Assembly (NCBI GenBank): GCA_004293365.1
Contig: RDYN01000045.1
Span: 82,509-146,508, forward strand
From: Oscillatoriales cyanobacterium
GTDB taxonomy: Bacteria > Cyanobacteriota > Cyanobacteriia > Cyanobacteriales > Microcoleaceae
Reading direction: 5' to 3'
DNA: 64,000 nt
This document shows, piece after piece, positions 23,855-31,894 of this stretch; the first letter of the stretch is position 1, and every line of letters starts with the position of its first letter. The notes beneath the pieces are model-generated. The model was not told where the DNA came from and searched no databases. It saw only the letters and a program-made list of their open reading frames with translations. The translations under genes were made by a program, and so were the position numbers.

Positions 23855-25609
23855 ATGAGCAATAAAAAATCATTTCTAACTTTCAAAGGTAGCCAGAAAA
23901 AAAAATCCTCTCTCCCTCCAAATCCTCTGGTTGAATTTGCCTCAAGTTGGCGAATAGCTTGGGGAAAAATAGATGCGATCGCAGATGATGCAGCGTGGCG
24001 AGAAGGTCAAGTTGCGATTATTTGCTCTAATCCAAGCGTTCAACTCATTCTCAGTCCCTCAGAAAAATTTGTGATTGTTGGCGATATTTGGCTGAGCAAT
24101 CGATCGCAATTGCTGGAAAAATTGGGCATTTCTGCGAGTAGTTGGCAGGGGTGCGATCGCCAATTAGTCGCTCAACTGTGGGAAGGCTGGGGCGCTGAAT
24201 GCTTGCCGCTGCTGTCAGGTATGTTTGCGTTTGCGGTTTGGGAGAGGGAATCGCAGGTTTTGCGGCTGGCGCGCGATCGCACGGGGGCGCGCACTCTCTA
24301 CTACACTAATGTTGGCGCGATTCGCTGGATTGCGCCTCAACTGCGGGCGATCGCACAATACCACTCAAGGGCGATCGACCTCGTAGCCCTGCGAGATTAC
24401 CTCTGCTGTTCCTTCGTTCCGGGCGATCGTACCCTGTGGCAGCAAGTGCGAGAACTGCGCCCAGGAAGCATTTTAAGCTTCCCTGACGAGACAATTTCGG
24501 CCTACTGGGAACTGCAAGAACAAGTTGTCGAGGCCGAACAATCTTTGGAATGGCACGGCGCGAGATTGCGCTCTCTTTTAGATGAAATTGTCCGAGAATA
24601 TTTGCCGGAAAATCAACCTGTAGGCGTGTTTCTTTCCGGCGGGTTAGACTCTAGCTGCATCGCGGCTTTAGCTGCTCAATTTTGCGATCGGGCAATTCAC
24701 AGTTACTCAATTCATTTTGGGGAAGAATGCGCCAACGAATTAGAATTTTCCAGTCTAGTCGCCGAACACTGTCAAACTGAACACCACATTTTAGAAATTA
24801 GCTTTCGGGATATGTGGAAAAAGTTGCCAGAAACTATGGGTTACTTAGACGATCCGATCGGCGATCCGCTAACAGTGCCAAATTTGCTATTAGGAAGAAT
24901 GGCGCGAGAATCCGTCGAAGTAATTCTCAACGGCGAAGGTGGCGATCCCTGTTTTGGCGGCCCCAAAAATCAACCAATGTTAATGAACAGCTTGTACAAT
25001 TCTGTCACTAATTTGGATGCGCTGCCAGCATATTTGCTGTCATTTCAAAAGTGCGCGGCGGATTTACCTCAACTTTTAAAACCGGAAATTTGGGCAGCGA
25101 TGCAAGCAGAACCTTCGGTATTTAGTGCGGATTTGAATGCTAGCGGCAATTATCTGAATCGATTAATGGCGTTAAATATCAAGTTTAAGGGGGCAGACCA
25201 GATTTTGACCAAAGTGAACAACTTGACTCAAGCTGCGGGCTTGCACGGGCGATCGCCCTTGTTTGACCAGCGAATCGTGGATTTGAGTATGACGATTCCG
25301 CCTGAGTACAAATTGTCCGGGGTTGTGGAGAAAGCTGTGCTCAAACAAGCGGTGGCAAATTTACTGCCGGCTCAAATTTTGGACAGGCCCAAAAGTGGGA
25401 TGCTAGTCCCGGTACAGCTAGGGTTTAAGAAGTTTTGGCAGCGGGAAGCCAGGGGTTTGCTATTGTCAAGAAGAGCTGCTATTGCTCCTTATTGTAATCA
25501 AGCTTTAATTGCACAATGGTTAGATTATGAGGGAGATACTTGGGGCCGTTATGGCGTTAAGCTGTGGTTATTGACGAGTTTAGAACTTTGGCTGCAAGGT
25601 AATAAGTAA
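23855..25609 (+). CDS. Asparagine-synthetase-like ATP-dependent amide ligase without glutaminase Cys (copy 1)
   Basis: 584 residues. The N-terminal ~190 residues are a degenerate class II glutaminase fold (SGMFAFAVWERESQVLRLARDRTGARTLYY), but the protein starts MSNKKS and has no Met-Cys-Gly nucleophile. The C-terminal synthetase domain is intact: PP-loop SGGLDSS at 261-267, LNGEGGDPCFGG, and HGRSPLFDQRIVDLSM. Without the Cys it cannot release ammonia from glutamine. Beta-lactam synthetases and lasso-peptide cyclases share this loss and join other amines to an adenylated carboxylate. A similar role is inference. It points at the operon of its paralogue (28503-30335), end to end with the TOPRIM-like gene. 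Confidence 0.85.
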   Translation: MSNKKSFLTFKGSQKKKSSLPPNPLVEFASSWRIAWGKIDAIADDAAWREGQVAIICSNPSVQLILSPSEKFVIVGDIWLSNRSQLLEKLGISASSWQGCDRQLVAQLWEGWGAECLPLLSGMFAFAVWERESQVLRLARDRTGARTLYYTNVGAIRWIAPQLRAIAQYHSRAIDLVALRDYLCCSFVPGDRTLWQQVRELRPGSILSFPDETISAYWELQEQVVEAEQSLEWHGARLRSLLDEIVREYLPENQPVGVFLSGGLDSSCIAALAAQFCDRAIHSYSIHFGEECANELEFSSLVAEHCQTEHHILEISFRDMWKKLPETMGYLDDPIGDPLTVPNLLLGRMARESVEVILNGEGGDPCFGGPKNQPMLMNSLYNSVTNLDALPAYLLSFQKCAADLPQLLKPEIWAAMQAEPSVFSADLNASGNYLNRLMALNIKFKGADQILTKVNNLTQAAGLHGRSPLFDQRIVDLSMTIPPEYKLSGVVEKAVLKQAVANLLPAQILDRPKSGMLVPVQLGFKKFWQREARGLLLSRRAAIAPYCNQALIAQWLDYEGDTWGRYGVKLWLLTSLELWLQGNK

Positions 25610-25633
25610 TATCTTTCCGCACGCGCTTTCTCA

Positions 25634-25758
25634 GAGTCCGGCAGGGGTTAAAACCCCTGCCTCAAAGCTAAAGTCGTCTGAAGACGACTAATGAGTTCTT
25701 CAGTCCTCTTTGAGAGGACTTTCGCTATTAGACAGGGGTTTCAACCCCTGGCGGACTC
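25634..25758. repeat. Array of four hairpins between convergent genes
   Basis: Outer ends GAGTCCGGCAGGGGTT and AACCCCTGGCGGACTC are mutually inverted. Inside are GCAGGGGTTAAAACCCCTGC (25641-25660), AGTCGTCT-GA-AGACGACT (25672-25689), AGTCCTCTTTGAGAGGACT (25702-25720) and CAGGGGTTTCAACCCCTG (25733-25750). It may act as a two-way terminator, or be a mobile palindromic element with terminal inverted repeats. Confidence 0.8.
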
Positions 25759-25841
25759 GCGGGTCTACTAAAGGACTTGGCGGGCTGACAAATTAAGTTG
25801 ACGTTGACACAAATGGACAATACCACATACCCCCACAAACC

Positions 25842-27134
25842 TCAACCAAAACTGTCAACAACATAGATAGAACTATCCGTACCGCCTAGCAGAATTAAAC
25901 TACTATCATCGCTACCTATATCTCGACTTCCAGCAATTCCTCGATTCAGAATTTGAATCAGTTTCTGAGGACTAAACGATTCCAATTCCACATAATTACC
26001 AAATTCCAACCACTGCAATTCCTCAGCGGATAAATCTTGGCGAATCTCTGCTGATAATTGTTTAGCATCTTGTGCATTTTTCTCGGAACTTAGAACAAAC
26101 ATACTGCCGCCACCCGCCAGAATTTGCTTTGGTAACAATCCGATATCAATAATGATCGCACTGTTATCTCGGAACCAATTAGGACTCGTGCGTAGGTGGT
26201 GAACTAAACCAATTCCTTTGGGACTGCAATCGTGCAAAGCGTACACTCTTAAGTCGGGATTGCGGCGCAGCATTTCCATAGTTGTGTTGAAGATACTTTG
26301 AGGATATCCGGTAATACTAAGGACTGCACAGTTGTTTTCAAAGTGAAAATTGTTGGCGATTAAAAATTGGGCAATTTCCGGGCGATCGCACACCACCAAT
26401 CTGTCGAAACTGTAAGCGCTGACATCGGGATTGACGACCGCATTTTTATTTGTATCGCGGGGAGGCGGTAGCATTTTTGCGATCGAGGAGTTGATTTCTG
26501 TCCACTTATTAATCCAGTATTGAAACAGGTTGAATGTAAGAATAACTTCTTGAGTTAGTTTAGGAATTTTTAGGCTTCCCAAATAGATAGATAGGATTCC
26601 GATCGCAAAACTAGCGAAAAACACTTCGGAGGAATATAACAACTGACTCAAGCCGATCCCGCAGAGCATAAATATTCCTCCCCAAATTTGCAAAGCTCTT
26701 GCAAAAGTCTGCCGTTGTTTGTACGGATATTTGCGAGAACGGCTCTTCACAAAAAATATCGCTAACAATAAAATATTTACTGCCAACATGGCGTAAATAA
26801 GTTCATTTGTCATTCCCGCAGATAATAAAAACAATCCACCAATAAAAAAGCACCAGAAATTATAAAACATACACTGATAAACCAAGCCAAACAAATTCTC
26901 ATTTTGGGTTCTCGATCGCTGATCTAAAAAGTAAAATAACTGTCGGGGAGTAAAAAACAGCGTATGGTTCACAGAAACATCGGCGATCGCCTTAGCAAAC
27001 ATGGGGTCAGTTATTTTTAAATTTGTCATTAGAGTTGGTTCAAAAGCAAACTGATGGCTGCATTTTTTACAGCGATAGCTATTGGCTCTGCGCTCTTTTA
27101 ACTTATTGTCAGTTTGGCACTTGATGCACTTCAT
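25842..27134 (-). CDS. Zinc ribbon / membrane / TOPRIM-like protein
   Basis: 430 residues. The zinc ribbon is MKCIKCQ...RCKKC (Cys3, 6, 22, 25). Residues 51-75 (NHTLFFTPRQLFYFLDQRS) resemble the RxLxY winged-helix motif that precedes TOPRIM domains in topoisomerase VI-A/Spo11-like proteins. About four transmembrane helices follow in two hairpins (82-128, 148-188). A C-terminal alpha/beta domain has VVCDRPEIAQFLIANNF (Asp250) and VYALHDCSPKGIGLVHHL (Asp302), like the acidic motifs of TOPRIM. Function unknown; the fold reading is inference. It starts 16 bp after the decarboxylase-like gene, so they are almost certainly co-transcribed. Confidence 0.72.
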   Translation of the reverse strand: MKCIKCQTDNKLKERRANSYRCKKCSHQFAFEPTLMTNLKITDPMFAKAIADVSVNHTLFFTPRQLFYFLDQRSRTQNENLFGLVYQCMFYNFWCFFIGGLFLLSAGMTNELIYAMLAVNILLLAIFFVKSRSRKYPYKQRQTFARALQIWGGIFMLCGIGLSQLLYSSEVFFASFAIGILSIYLGSLKIPKLTQEVILTFNLFQYWINKWTEINSSIAKMLPPPRDTNKNAVVNPDVSAYSFDRLVVCDRPEIAQFLIANNFHFENNCAVLSITGYPQSIFNTTMEMLRRNPDLRVYALHDCSPKGIGLVHHLRTSPNWFRDNSAIIIDIGLLPKQILAGGGSMFVLSSEKNAQDAKQLSAEIRQDLSAEELQWLEFGNYVELESFSPQKLIQILNRGIAGSRDIGSDDSSLILLGGTDSSIYVVDSFG

Positions 27135-27150
27135 AAAAATCTCCTAGTGA

Positions 27151-28383
27151 TTATTCAAAAACTTGATTTGCTAACAAAACGCTGTAATCTTCTCTCTCAC
27201 GAATTAGCCGATGTCCGCCATTTTCTAACAGCACTTCCGCAGGTTTGGGGCGGTGCAAAAAGTGCGAGGACATCGCATATCCGTAAGCTCCCACATCTAA
27301 AATACCGAGAATTTCTCCAACTGTCAAAGCCGGAAGTTGACAGTTTTTCCCCAAATAATCCCGCGAATAAGTCGTATTGCCACAAACATCAGTAAAATGT
27401 AGAGCATCCCGGCAATTCCAGGTATAAATCTCTCGATAACCGCCGTGAACCGACGGTACTGAAAGATTGGCAACAGTCGTATCTACACCGACAATTTGTT
27501 TGGCTTCCTGCCATTTTGTGGAAACAACTTGAGCGAGCAAAGTAGCACATCCCGCTACAACCGATCGCCCTGGTTCAATTATTAAGTCAATTGGGCGGTC
27601 TAGTTGACAAATTCTGCTGGTCAATTCTGCCCCAAACAGTTCCCAGTCAAAGGCTGTACCTCCGCTGTGGTAAGGATAGCCAAAACCCCCGCCAAAATCG
27701 AGATACTCCCAATCTGGCAATTGCTGGGCTGCGGCAATTATCGTATCAATTACTTGAGTAAACGCTGCGGTGGAATTGGTGCCGGTACCGCGATAAAAAT
27801 GCAAGCCCCTAAGCTTTAATCCGGCTGTTTTTGCGATCGCAATTGCTTGTGGAAATTCGGGCGATCGCACTCCTATGCGACTTTCCCCCGTTAATTCGGG
27901 CAAATTCAGCCTCAAACCCAGACTGGGCGGTTCTAAAACCTGCTGGTTTTCCCTAAGAGATTGGTACACTTCGCAGCACAACTGCAATTGAGCGAGACTG
28001 TCGAAATTAAGAGTTTTGACACCCCATTTGAGAACTTGTTCCATCTCATCTCGGTGCAGATTACTGCCGCTGTAAACAATGTTTTCCGGCGCAAAACCCG
28101 CCTTAATTCCCAAATAAATATCTCCCGGTGTATTCGCGTGCAATCCCCACCCGCAAGCTTGAAATATTTGCAGCAAGGCGATGTTGCCGTTGGTGACGCT
28201 GGCAAAACAAAATTGAGTTTGCGGATAAGAAATAGCGTTAGTAATGCGGGCGATCGTCCGCTGCAAAACATCGCTTTGATAAACGTAAAGCGGCGAACCG
28301 TAAGTCGCTAATAACTCTTTCGCTAAGTCAAAAGTAAAAGGCTCTTCTTTCAAAATCGAGTTGCTAGTATCAATTGTTTGCAT
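27151..28383 (-). CDS. Fold-type III PLP decarboxylase homologue lacking the Schiff-base lysine
   Basis: 410 residues from ATG 28383. The whole alanine-racemase/LysA-type architecture is present: GSPLYVYQSDVL, NIVYSGSNLHRDEM, HFYRGTGTNS (HxHxGS equivalent), DFGGGFGYPY, IEPGRSVVAGCATL and DVGAYGYAMSSHF. But the PLP-lysine segment (Y-A-x-K-x-N) reads FCFASVTNGN, with Val63 at the Lys place, checked on the DNA. The usual SxxE after it is also changed (NTPGD). It therefore cannot form the normal internal aldimine, and may be a pseudoenzyme, a binding protein, or use PLP otherwise. It lies between the second ligase gene and the TOPRIM-like gene in one operon. Confidence 0.85.
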   Translation of the reverse strand: MQTIDTSNSILKEEPFTFDLAKELLATYGSPLYVYQSDVLQRTIARITNAISYPQTQFCFASVTNGNIALLQIFQACGWGLHANTPGDIYLGIKAGFAPENIVYSGSNLHRDEMEQVLKWGVKTLNFDSLAQLQLCCEVYQSLRENQQVLEPPSLGLRLNLPELTGESRIGVRSPEFPQAIAIAKTAGLKLRGLHFYRGTGTNSTAAFTQVIDTIIAAAQQLPDWEYLDFGGGFGYPYHSGGTAFDWELFGAELTSRICQLDRPIDLIIEPGRSVVAGCATLLAQVVSTKWQEAKQIVGVDTTVANLSVPSVHGGYREIYTWNCRDALHFTDVCGNTTYSRDYLGKNCQLPALTVGEILGILDVGAYGYAMSSHFLHRPKPAEVLLENGGHRLIREREDYSVLLANQVFE

Positions 28384-28502
28384 AAGTATCAAGTAGATGT
28401 TTATTTAATTAACAATTATCCCAAAACCGTTGCGATCGAAAACTCCTCGTCTCCCTCCTCTTTCCCCTCTGCGCCCTCTGCGCCCTCTGCGGTTCGATCC
28501 TC

Positions 28503-30335
28503 TTATTCCTGCCACCTCTGACGATAACTCCAAATCGATCGAGACAACCAAAACGGATGATTCCAAGATTTATATTTCACCTCCTCACCTAAAACTTGCG
28601 ATCGCCAATTTTGCCACATCACCAACAGCCAAAGTATCTCGCCAATGCGCCGCCCTTGAATTCCGGCTGCGAATTTGCCGGACATAAGTTGAGCCGCTAA
28701 ATCCGGTTTCCAGTGTTTCTCTGACAGCAAAACGGCAGGATTCAACCAGTCGCCGATGTCATGCCAAAATTCATTAAAACACCACGAAGTTAAGGGCACA
28801 CCCATACCGCGCTTTTCCCGCCACACTATGTCCGCAGGCAGCCAATTTTCCACCGCCCGTTTGAGGATGTATTTCTCGCAAGCGCCCCGCAAACACAGTT
28901 CTCCCGATAGTTTAAATGTCCAGTCTGTGAGGGCAAAATCGCAAAAGGGCGATCGGACTTTTAGACCAAAAGCCAAAGCCAAATTAGCAGCGCGCGGATG
29001 GATGTTCTGCGCCCCTTTCAGCATCAAACCCGCGCGGCGGAGGCGATGCAGCAAAGACGCGCCCACCGCAGGATTAAGAGCCTCTAACAGCCAATCTTGA
29101 GGCTGCACATTCTGAATTTCCGTGTAAAATTCTGGCTGATAAACTTTAGATTCGTATCCCCAAAGGCGGTGAAAAGTTCGCAAATATTGCAAGGCAAAAG
29201 TTTGGTCTCCGGCGGGATTTGCTGCTTGATAAACAGCCGCTGCAATCAGGGGTTTATTCGTCCAGCCTGCAAATAATTGATCGCCACCTTCGCCGTTAAA
29301 AACGATCGCACATTCTTGACTCGCAGCCTCATTTAACAGGTACAGCGGGACTGTAACTCCGTCGCCAAAGGGCAAATCTAAAGCTTTCACAGCAGAATGC
29401 AAAACTTGTTTAATCCGGCGCGGCCTAGAATCTACTTTTACTAAAGGAATTTTCAGCGAATCGGCAACTTTTTGGGCCCAAGGATATTCGGGAATTCCGG
29501 CATCGCCGAAGTCGAGAGTATAAGCGCGGACTTTGACTCCGGCTTTGACTAATAAGGCTGCGACTACTGAGGAATCTAAACCGCCTGATAGAAATACTCC
29601 GACAGTTTCATTGCTATTGATATCGGAAATCTGACGTTCTACGGCATCTTTAAGTAAGTTTTGCAATTGTGTTATTGCTTCTGCTTCGTCTTGTATTTCT
29701 TCTGAACTTTCCCGCCATTGCAACAAGCATTTTGATGGATTGTTCAGAATGACACCGCTATCTCGATCGCACTCCCAAGTTAATTCGGTTCCGGCGGGAA
29801 CTGCGAACACATTTTTTACAGGAGTTAAGGGAGTTGGGACGTAGGAAAAACAGCTATAACCGTACAAACCGGGAATGCTGACATCGGGTTTTTCGCAAAT
29901 ATTTAACAGCAGTTGCAAACTCGATGCAAACCAAATACTCTGCTCAATTTGCGTCCAGTAAAGCGTTACTCGCCCGAAGGGTTCTCGTCCTAAAATCAGG
30001 CAATTTTCGCGGACGTTTGCCCAGGCATCAGGTAACAGCAAACCGTTGGTTGATGGATAAGTAGATACTCCAGAGGCTGAGAGGGCGGCGATTTGCAAAG
30101 TACGGCTTTTTTTTATTGGCTGGTTTGGCGGGCGATCGCATTCGGTGCTGGCTACGTTCCAAATAGGATAATTTTCGTCAACTGCGGTGGGGAAATTGGC
30201 AGAATCTTCGATTTTTTGAATTGGGATTTCGCTGAAAGACTTGGCGATCGTTGTCGCTAGTAGGGCTTCCAATTTGTGGTGAGAATCGCAGCCCCAGTAT
30301 CCTACAAATTGACGCGGTTTGTTGGTAATTTTCAT
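28503..30335 (-). CDS. Asparagine-synthetase-like ATP-dependent amide ligase without glutaminase Cys (copy 2)
   Basis: 610 residues. It starts MKITNKPRQFVGYWG, so no N-terminal Cys nucleophile. The degenerate glutaminase domain (LILGREPFGRVTLYW) precedes the PP-loop SGGLDSS at 250-256, FNGEGGDQLFAGW, LKVRSPFCDFALTDW and REKRGMGVPLTSW. Like copy 1 it should activate a carboxylate as AMP ester and couple it to an amine, source unknown. It heads a minus-strand operon with the decarboxylase homologue, 119 bp downstream, and the TOPRIM-like gene. Its own first 29 bp are duplicated upstream (30391-30420). Identity to copy 1 appears low, so the two probably have different substrates. Confidence 0.85.
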   Translation of the reverse strand: MKITNKPRQFVGYWGCDSHHKLEALLATTIAKSFSEIPIQKIEDSANFPTAVDENYPIWNVASTECDRPPNQPIKKSRTLQIAALSASGVSTYPSTNGLLLPDAWANVRENCLILGREPFGRVTLYWTQIEQSIWFASSLQLLLNICEKPDVSIPGLYGYSCFSYVPTPLTPVKNVFAVPAGTELTWECDRDSGVILNNPSKCLLQWRESSEEIQDEAEAITQLQNLLKDAVERQISDINSNETVGVFLSGGLDSSVVAALLVKAGVKVRAYTLDFGDAGIPEYPWAQKVADSLKIPLVKVDSRPRRIKQVLHSAVKALDLPFGDGVTVPLYLLNEAASQECAIVFNGEGGDQLFAGWTNKPLIAAAVYQAANPAGDQTFALQYLRTFHRLWGYESKVYQPEFYTEIQNVQPQDWLLEALNPAVGASLLHRLRRAGLMLKGAQNIHPRAANLALAFGLKVRSPFCDFALTDWTFKLSGELCLRGACEKYILKRAVENWLPADIVWREKRGMGVPLTSWCFNEFWHDIGDWLNPAVLLSEKHWKPDLAAQLMSGKFAAGIQGRRIGEILWLLVMWQNWRSQVLGEEVKYKSWNHPFWLSRSIWSYRQRWQE

Positions 30336-30521
30336 GTTATATCTATCTATAGGCGAGTTTTTTAGCTATGTAGGGTGCGCACTGCGCACCTTACTGACGC
30401 GGTTTGTTGGTGATTTTCATGTTATAGTGATTTTCATGTTATATCTATCTATAGGCGAGTTTTTTAGCTATGTAGCGCACTGCGCACCTTTAGCTATGTA
30501 GGGTGCGCACTGCGCACCTTA
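30310..30521. repeat. Duplicated promoter/start region of ligase copy 2
   Basis: 30310-30394 (start codon region, ATCTATCTATAGGCGAG, GGTGCGCA palindrome) is repeated at 30395-30521 with further small internal duplications. On the minus strand the duplicate keeps a mini-ORF, MKITNKPRQ then stop (30391-30420), identical to the first nine residues of the real protein, and a second, MKITIT-stop, from 30437. Confidence 0.85.
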
Positions 30522-30549
30522 CAAATTTTAGGATCGCGATTATATAAAA

Positions 30550-31173
30550 TTATTTAACTTGGAAGGATGTACTGCCGATCGCCCGACTTTCAAGAAACAT
30601 TTTAACTTGCCAATTTCCGCTAGCAGCAGCAGTACCAATTTGGTGGCGGCATTGAGTATTCCAGACTGGTTTGTCGATTTCGCGAGTTTGATAGCGGTTT
30701 TGTTTGACAACTTGACCGCTGGGGTCAATCCAATCGCAAGTTACCGACAGTTTCTTGCCTAAAGGTGCATCTTTTAAGGTGGTACGGTAAAAGATTTCTG
30801 GATTGTTTTGGCGGGAAATAACAGTCAAATTGCCGCCATCATCCTGCACGGAAGTTATGCGGTTTTGTTGAACTGAAATGCGATCCAGGGCCTGTCGGCT
30901 TTGTTGGATGAAAAATCCGGTAAGTGCGATCGCCCCCACAGCAGCCGCAGCCACTCCTCCAGCAATCCACCGATTTCTGCGTTCCTGCTGGGCCAGTGCT
31001 TCCCGGCGCTGCAACTGGATTAAAGCCTCATCTAGCAACTCAGTCGGCAAGCCCAATTCCTGCAAAATTTGTGTAACTTCTGCGGAACTAAGTTCAGCTT
31101 CCCGGAGGTTAGAAAGGCGTTGTACTTCCGCTACTATTTGCGTTAGTTGAGTTTGAGTCAGTCGATTTTCCAT
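30550..31173 (-). CDS. Single-pass membrane protein, cyanobacterial unknown
   Basis: 207 residues. An N-terminal helical cytosolic part (about 1-65, TQTQLTQIVAEVQRL, then GLPTELLDEALIQLQRREALA) is followed by one transmembrane helix (GGVAAAAVGAIALTGFFI). The ~115-residue C-terminal domain is probably beta-rich with two cysteines (VTCDW, NTQCRH) that could form a disulfide outside. Its wording (SVTCDWIDPSGQVVKQNRY...PVWNTQCRHQIG...GNWQVKMFL) resembles ligand or polymer-binding domains, but I do not recognise a family. It ends just before the duplicated promoter of ligase copy 2, same strand; a shared operon is doubtful. Confidence 0.7.
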   Translation of the reverse strand: MENRLTQTQLTQIVAEVQRLSNLREAELSSAEVTQILQELGLPTELLDEALIQLQRREALAQQERRNRWIAGGVAAAAVGAIALTGFFIQQSRQALDRISVQQNRITSVQDDGGNLTVISRQNNPEIFYRTTLKDAPLGKKLSVTCDWIDPSGQVVKQNRYQTREIDKPVWNTQCRHQIGTAAASGNWQVKMFLESRAIGSTSFQVK

Positions 31174-31612
31174 ATCTTAAAAGATCCTAGTTTTTTTTAA
31201 TCGACATACTAACATTAGTTGGTTAACATTGTATAACAAGCTGAGCTTAGAGTCAATTCATAAAAATCATAATTTTGAGTTCATAAAAGTCATAATTCAT
31301 TTTTCACCCTCAGAAATGTAAGTTTGGTTGAGGAAGGAAACCAAACATTCATCCAATATTGAGGAAGAAAACCCAAGGCTCTCCTGAGTTTGTGGTGATA
31401 AACAAACCGCATATCCTTGACTCCGAGGGCATCACAGAATCGCGAACAGTTGTGTCTGATACCGTATCCACCATGCCCGCTTAGCGGAGCAATATCTACT
31501 TTTTATGCTGTTGAGTCTTGCTGGGAGTTCCCCCCAACCAAGAAATTGCTAAAATGAGCTTGTAGCGCGATTAAGAGCGGGATAGCTACGCACGCACGTA
31601 CTTTTGCCTAAA

Positions 31613-31876
31613 ATGACCAACAGCCTAATCGAGTCCAATTCGATAAACACCCACTGGGATTGCCCTGAGTGCGAAGGCACAGGCGCAGTCAACGGAGAAA
31701 CCTGCCCCGAATGTCTCGGAGCAAAATACATTGATATCGATGCAGTAACTAGCTGGATGCTCAATTTTATGGAATCTCGCGGCTGCAATCCCGATGAAAT
31801 CGACCAATTGCGAACCGAAAACCCAGACCCGCTGACATTAACATTTTGCCTCGAACTTTGTCTCGCCCTTAAATAA
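31613..31876 (+). CDS. Small DnaJ-type zinc-finger protein
   Basis: 87 residues from ATG 31613 (in-frame TTG 31604 possible). WDCPECEGTGAVNGETCPECLGAKY is one CxxCxGxG repeat pair, as in the DnaJ cysteine-rich domain, here with CxxCxG plus CxxCxG. The remainder is acidic and helical (DAVTSWMLNFMESRGCNPDEI). Such free zinc-finger proteins are common in cyanobacteria and plastids, where some serve assembly or chaperone roles; the role here is unknown. The 440-bp gap upstream (31174-31612) is AT-rich and shows no gene. Only 18 bp separate it from the next ORF. Confidence 0.75.
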   Translation: MTNSLIESNSINTHWDCPECEGTGAVNGETCPECLGAKYIDIDAVTSWMLNFMESRGCNPDEIDQLRTENPDPLTLTFCLELCLALK

Positions 31877-31894
31877 ACAACTAAAATTTATGTT

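Noticed and set aside
23855..30335. Ligase cluster read as a lasso-peptide locus
   Set aside because: No precursor peptide, leader peptidase or RRE protein was found, and the decarboxylase-like and TOPRIM-like genes are not part of known lasso loci.
31549..31807. Minus-strand ORFs opposite the DnaJ-type zinc-finger gene
   Set aside because: The plus-strand CxxCxGxG pattern is the coding signal; the opposite frames lack features.
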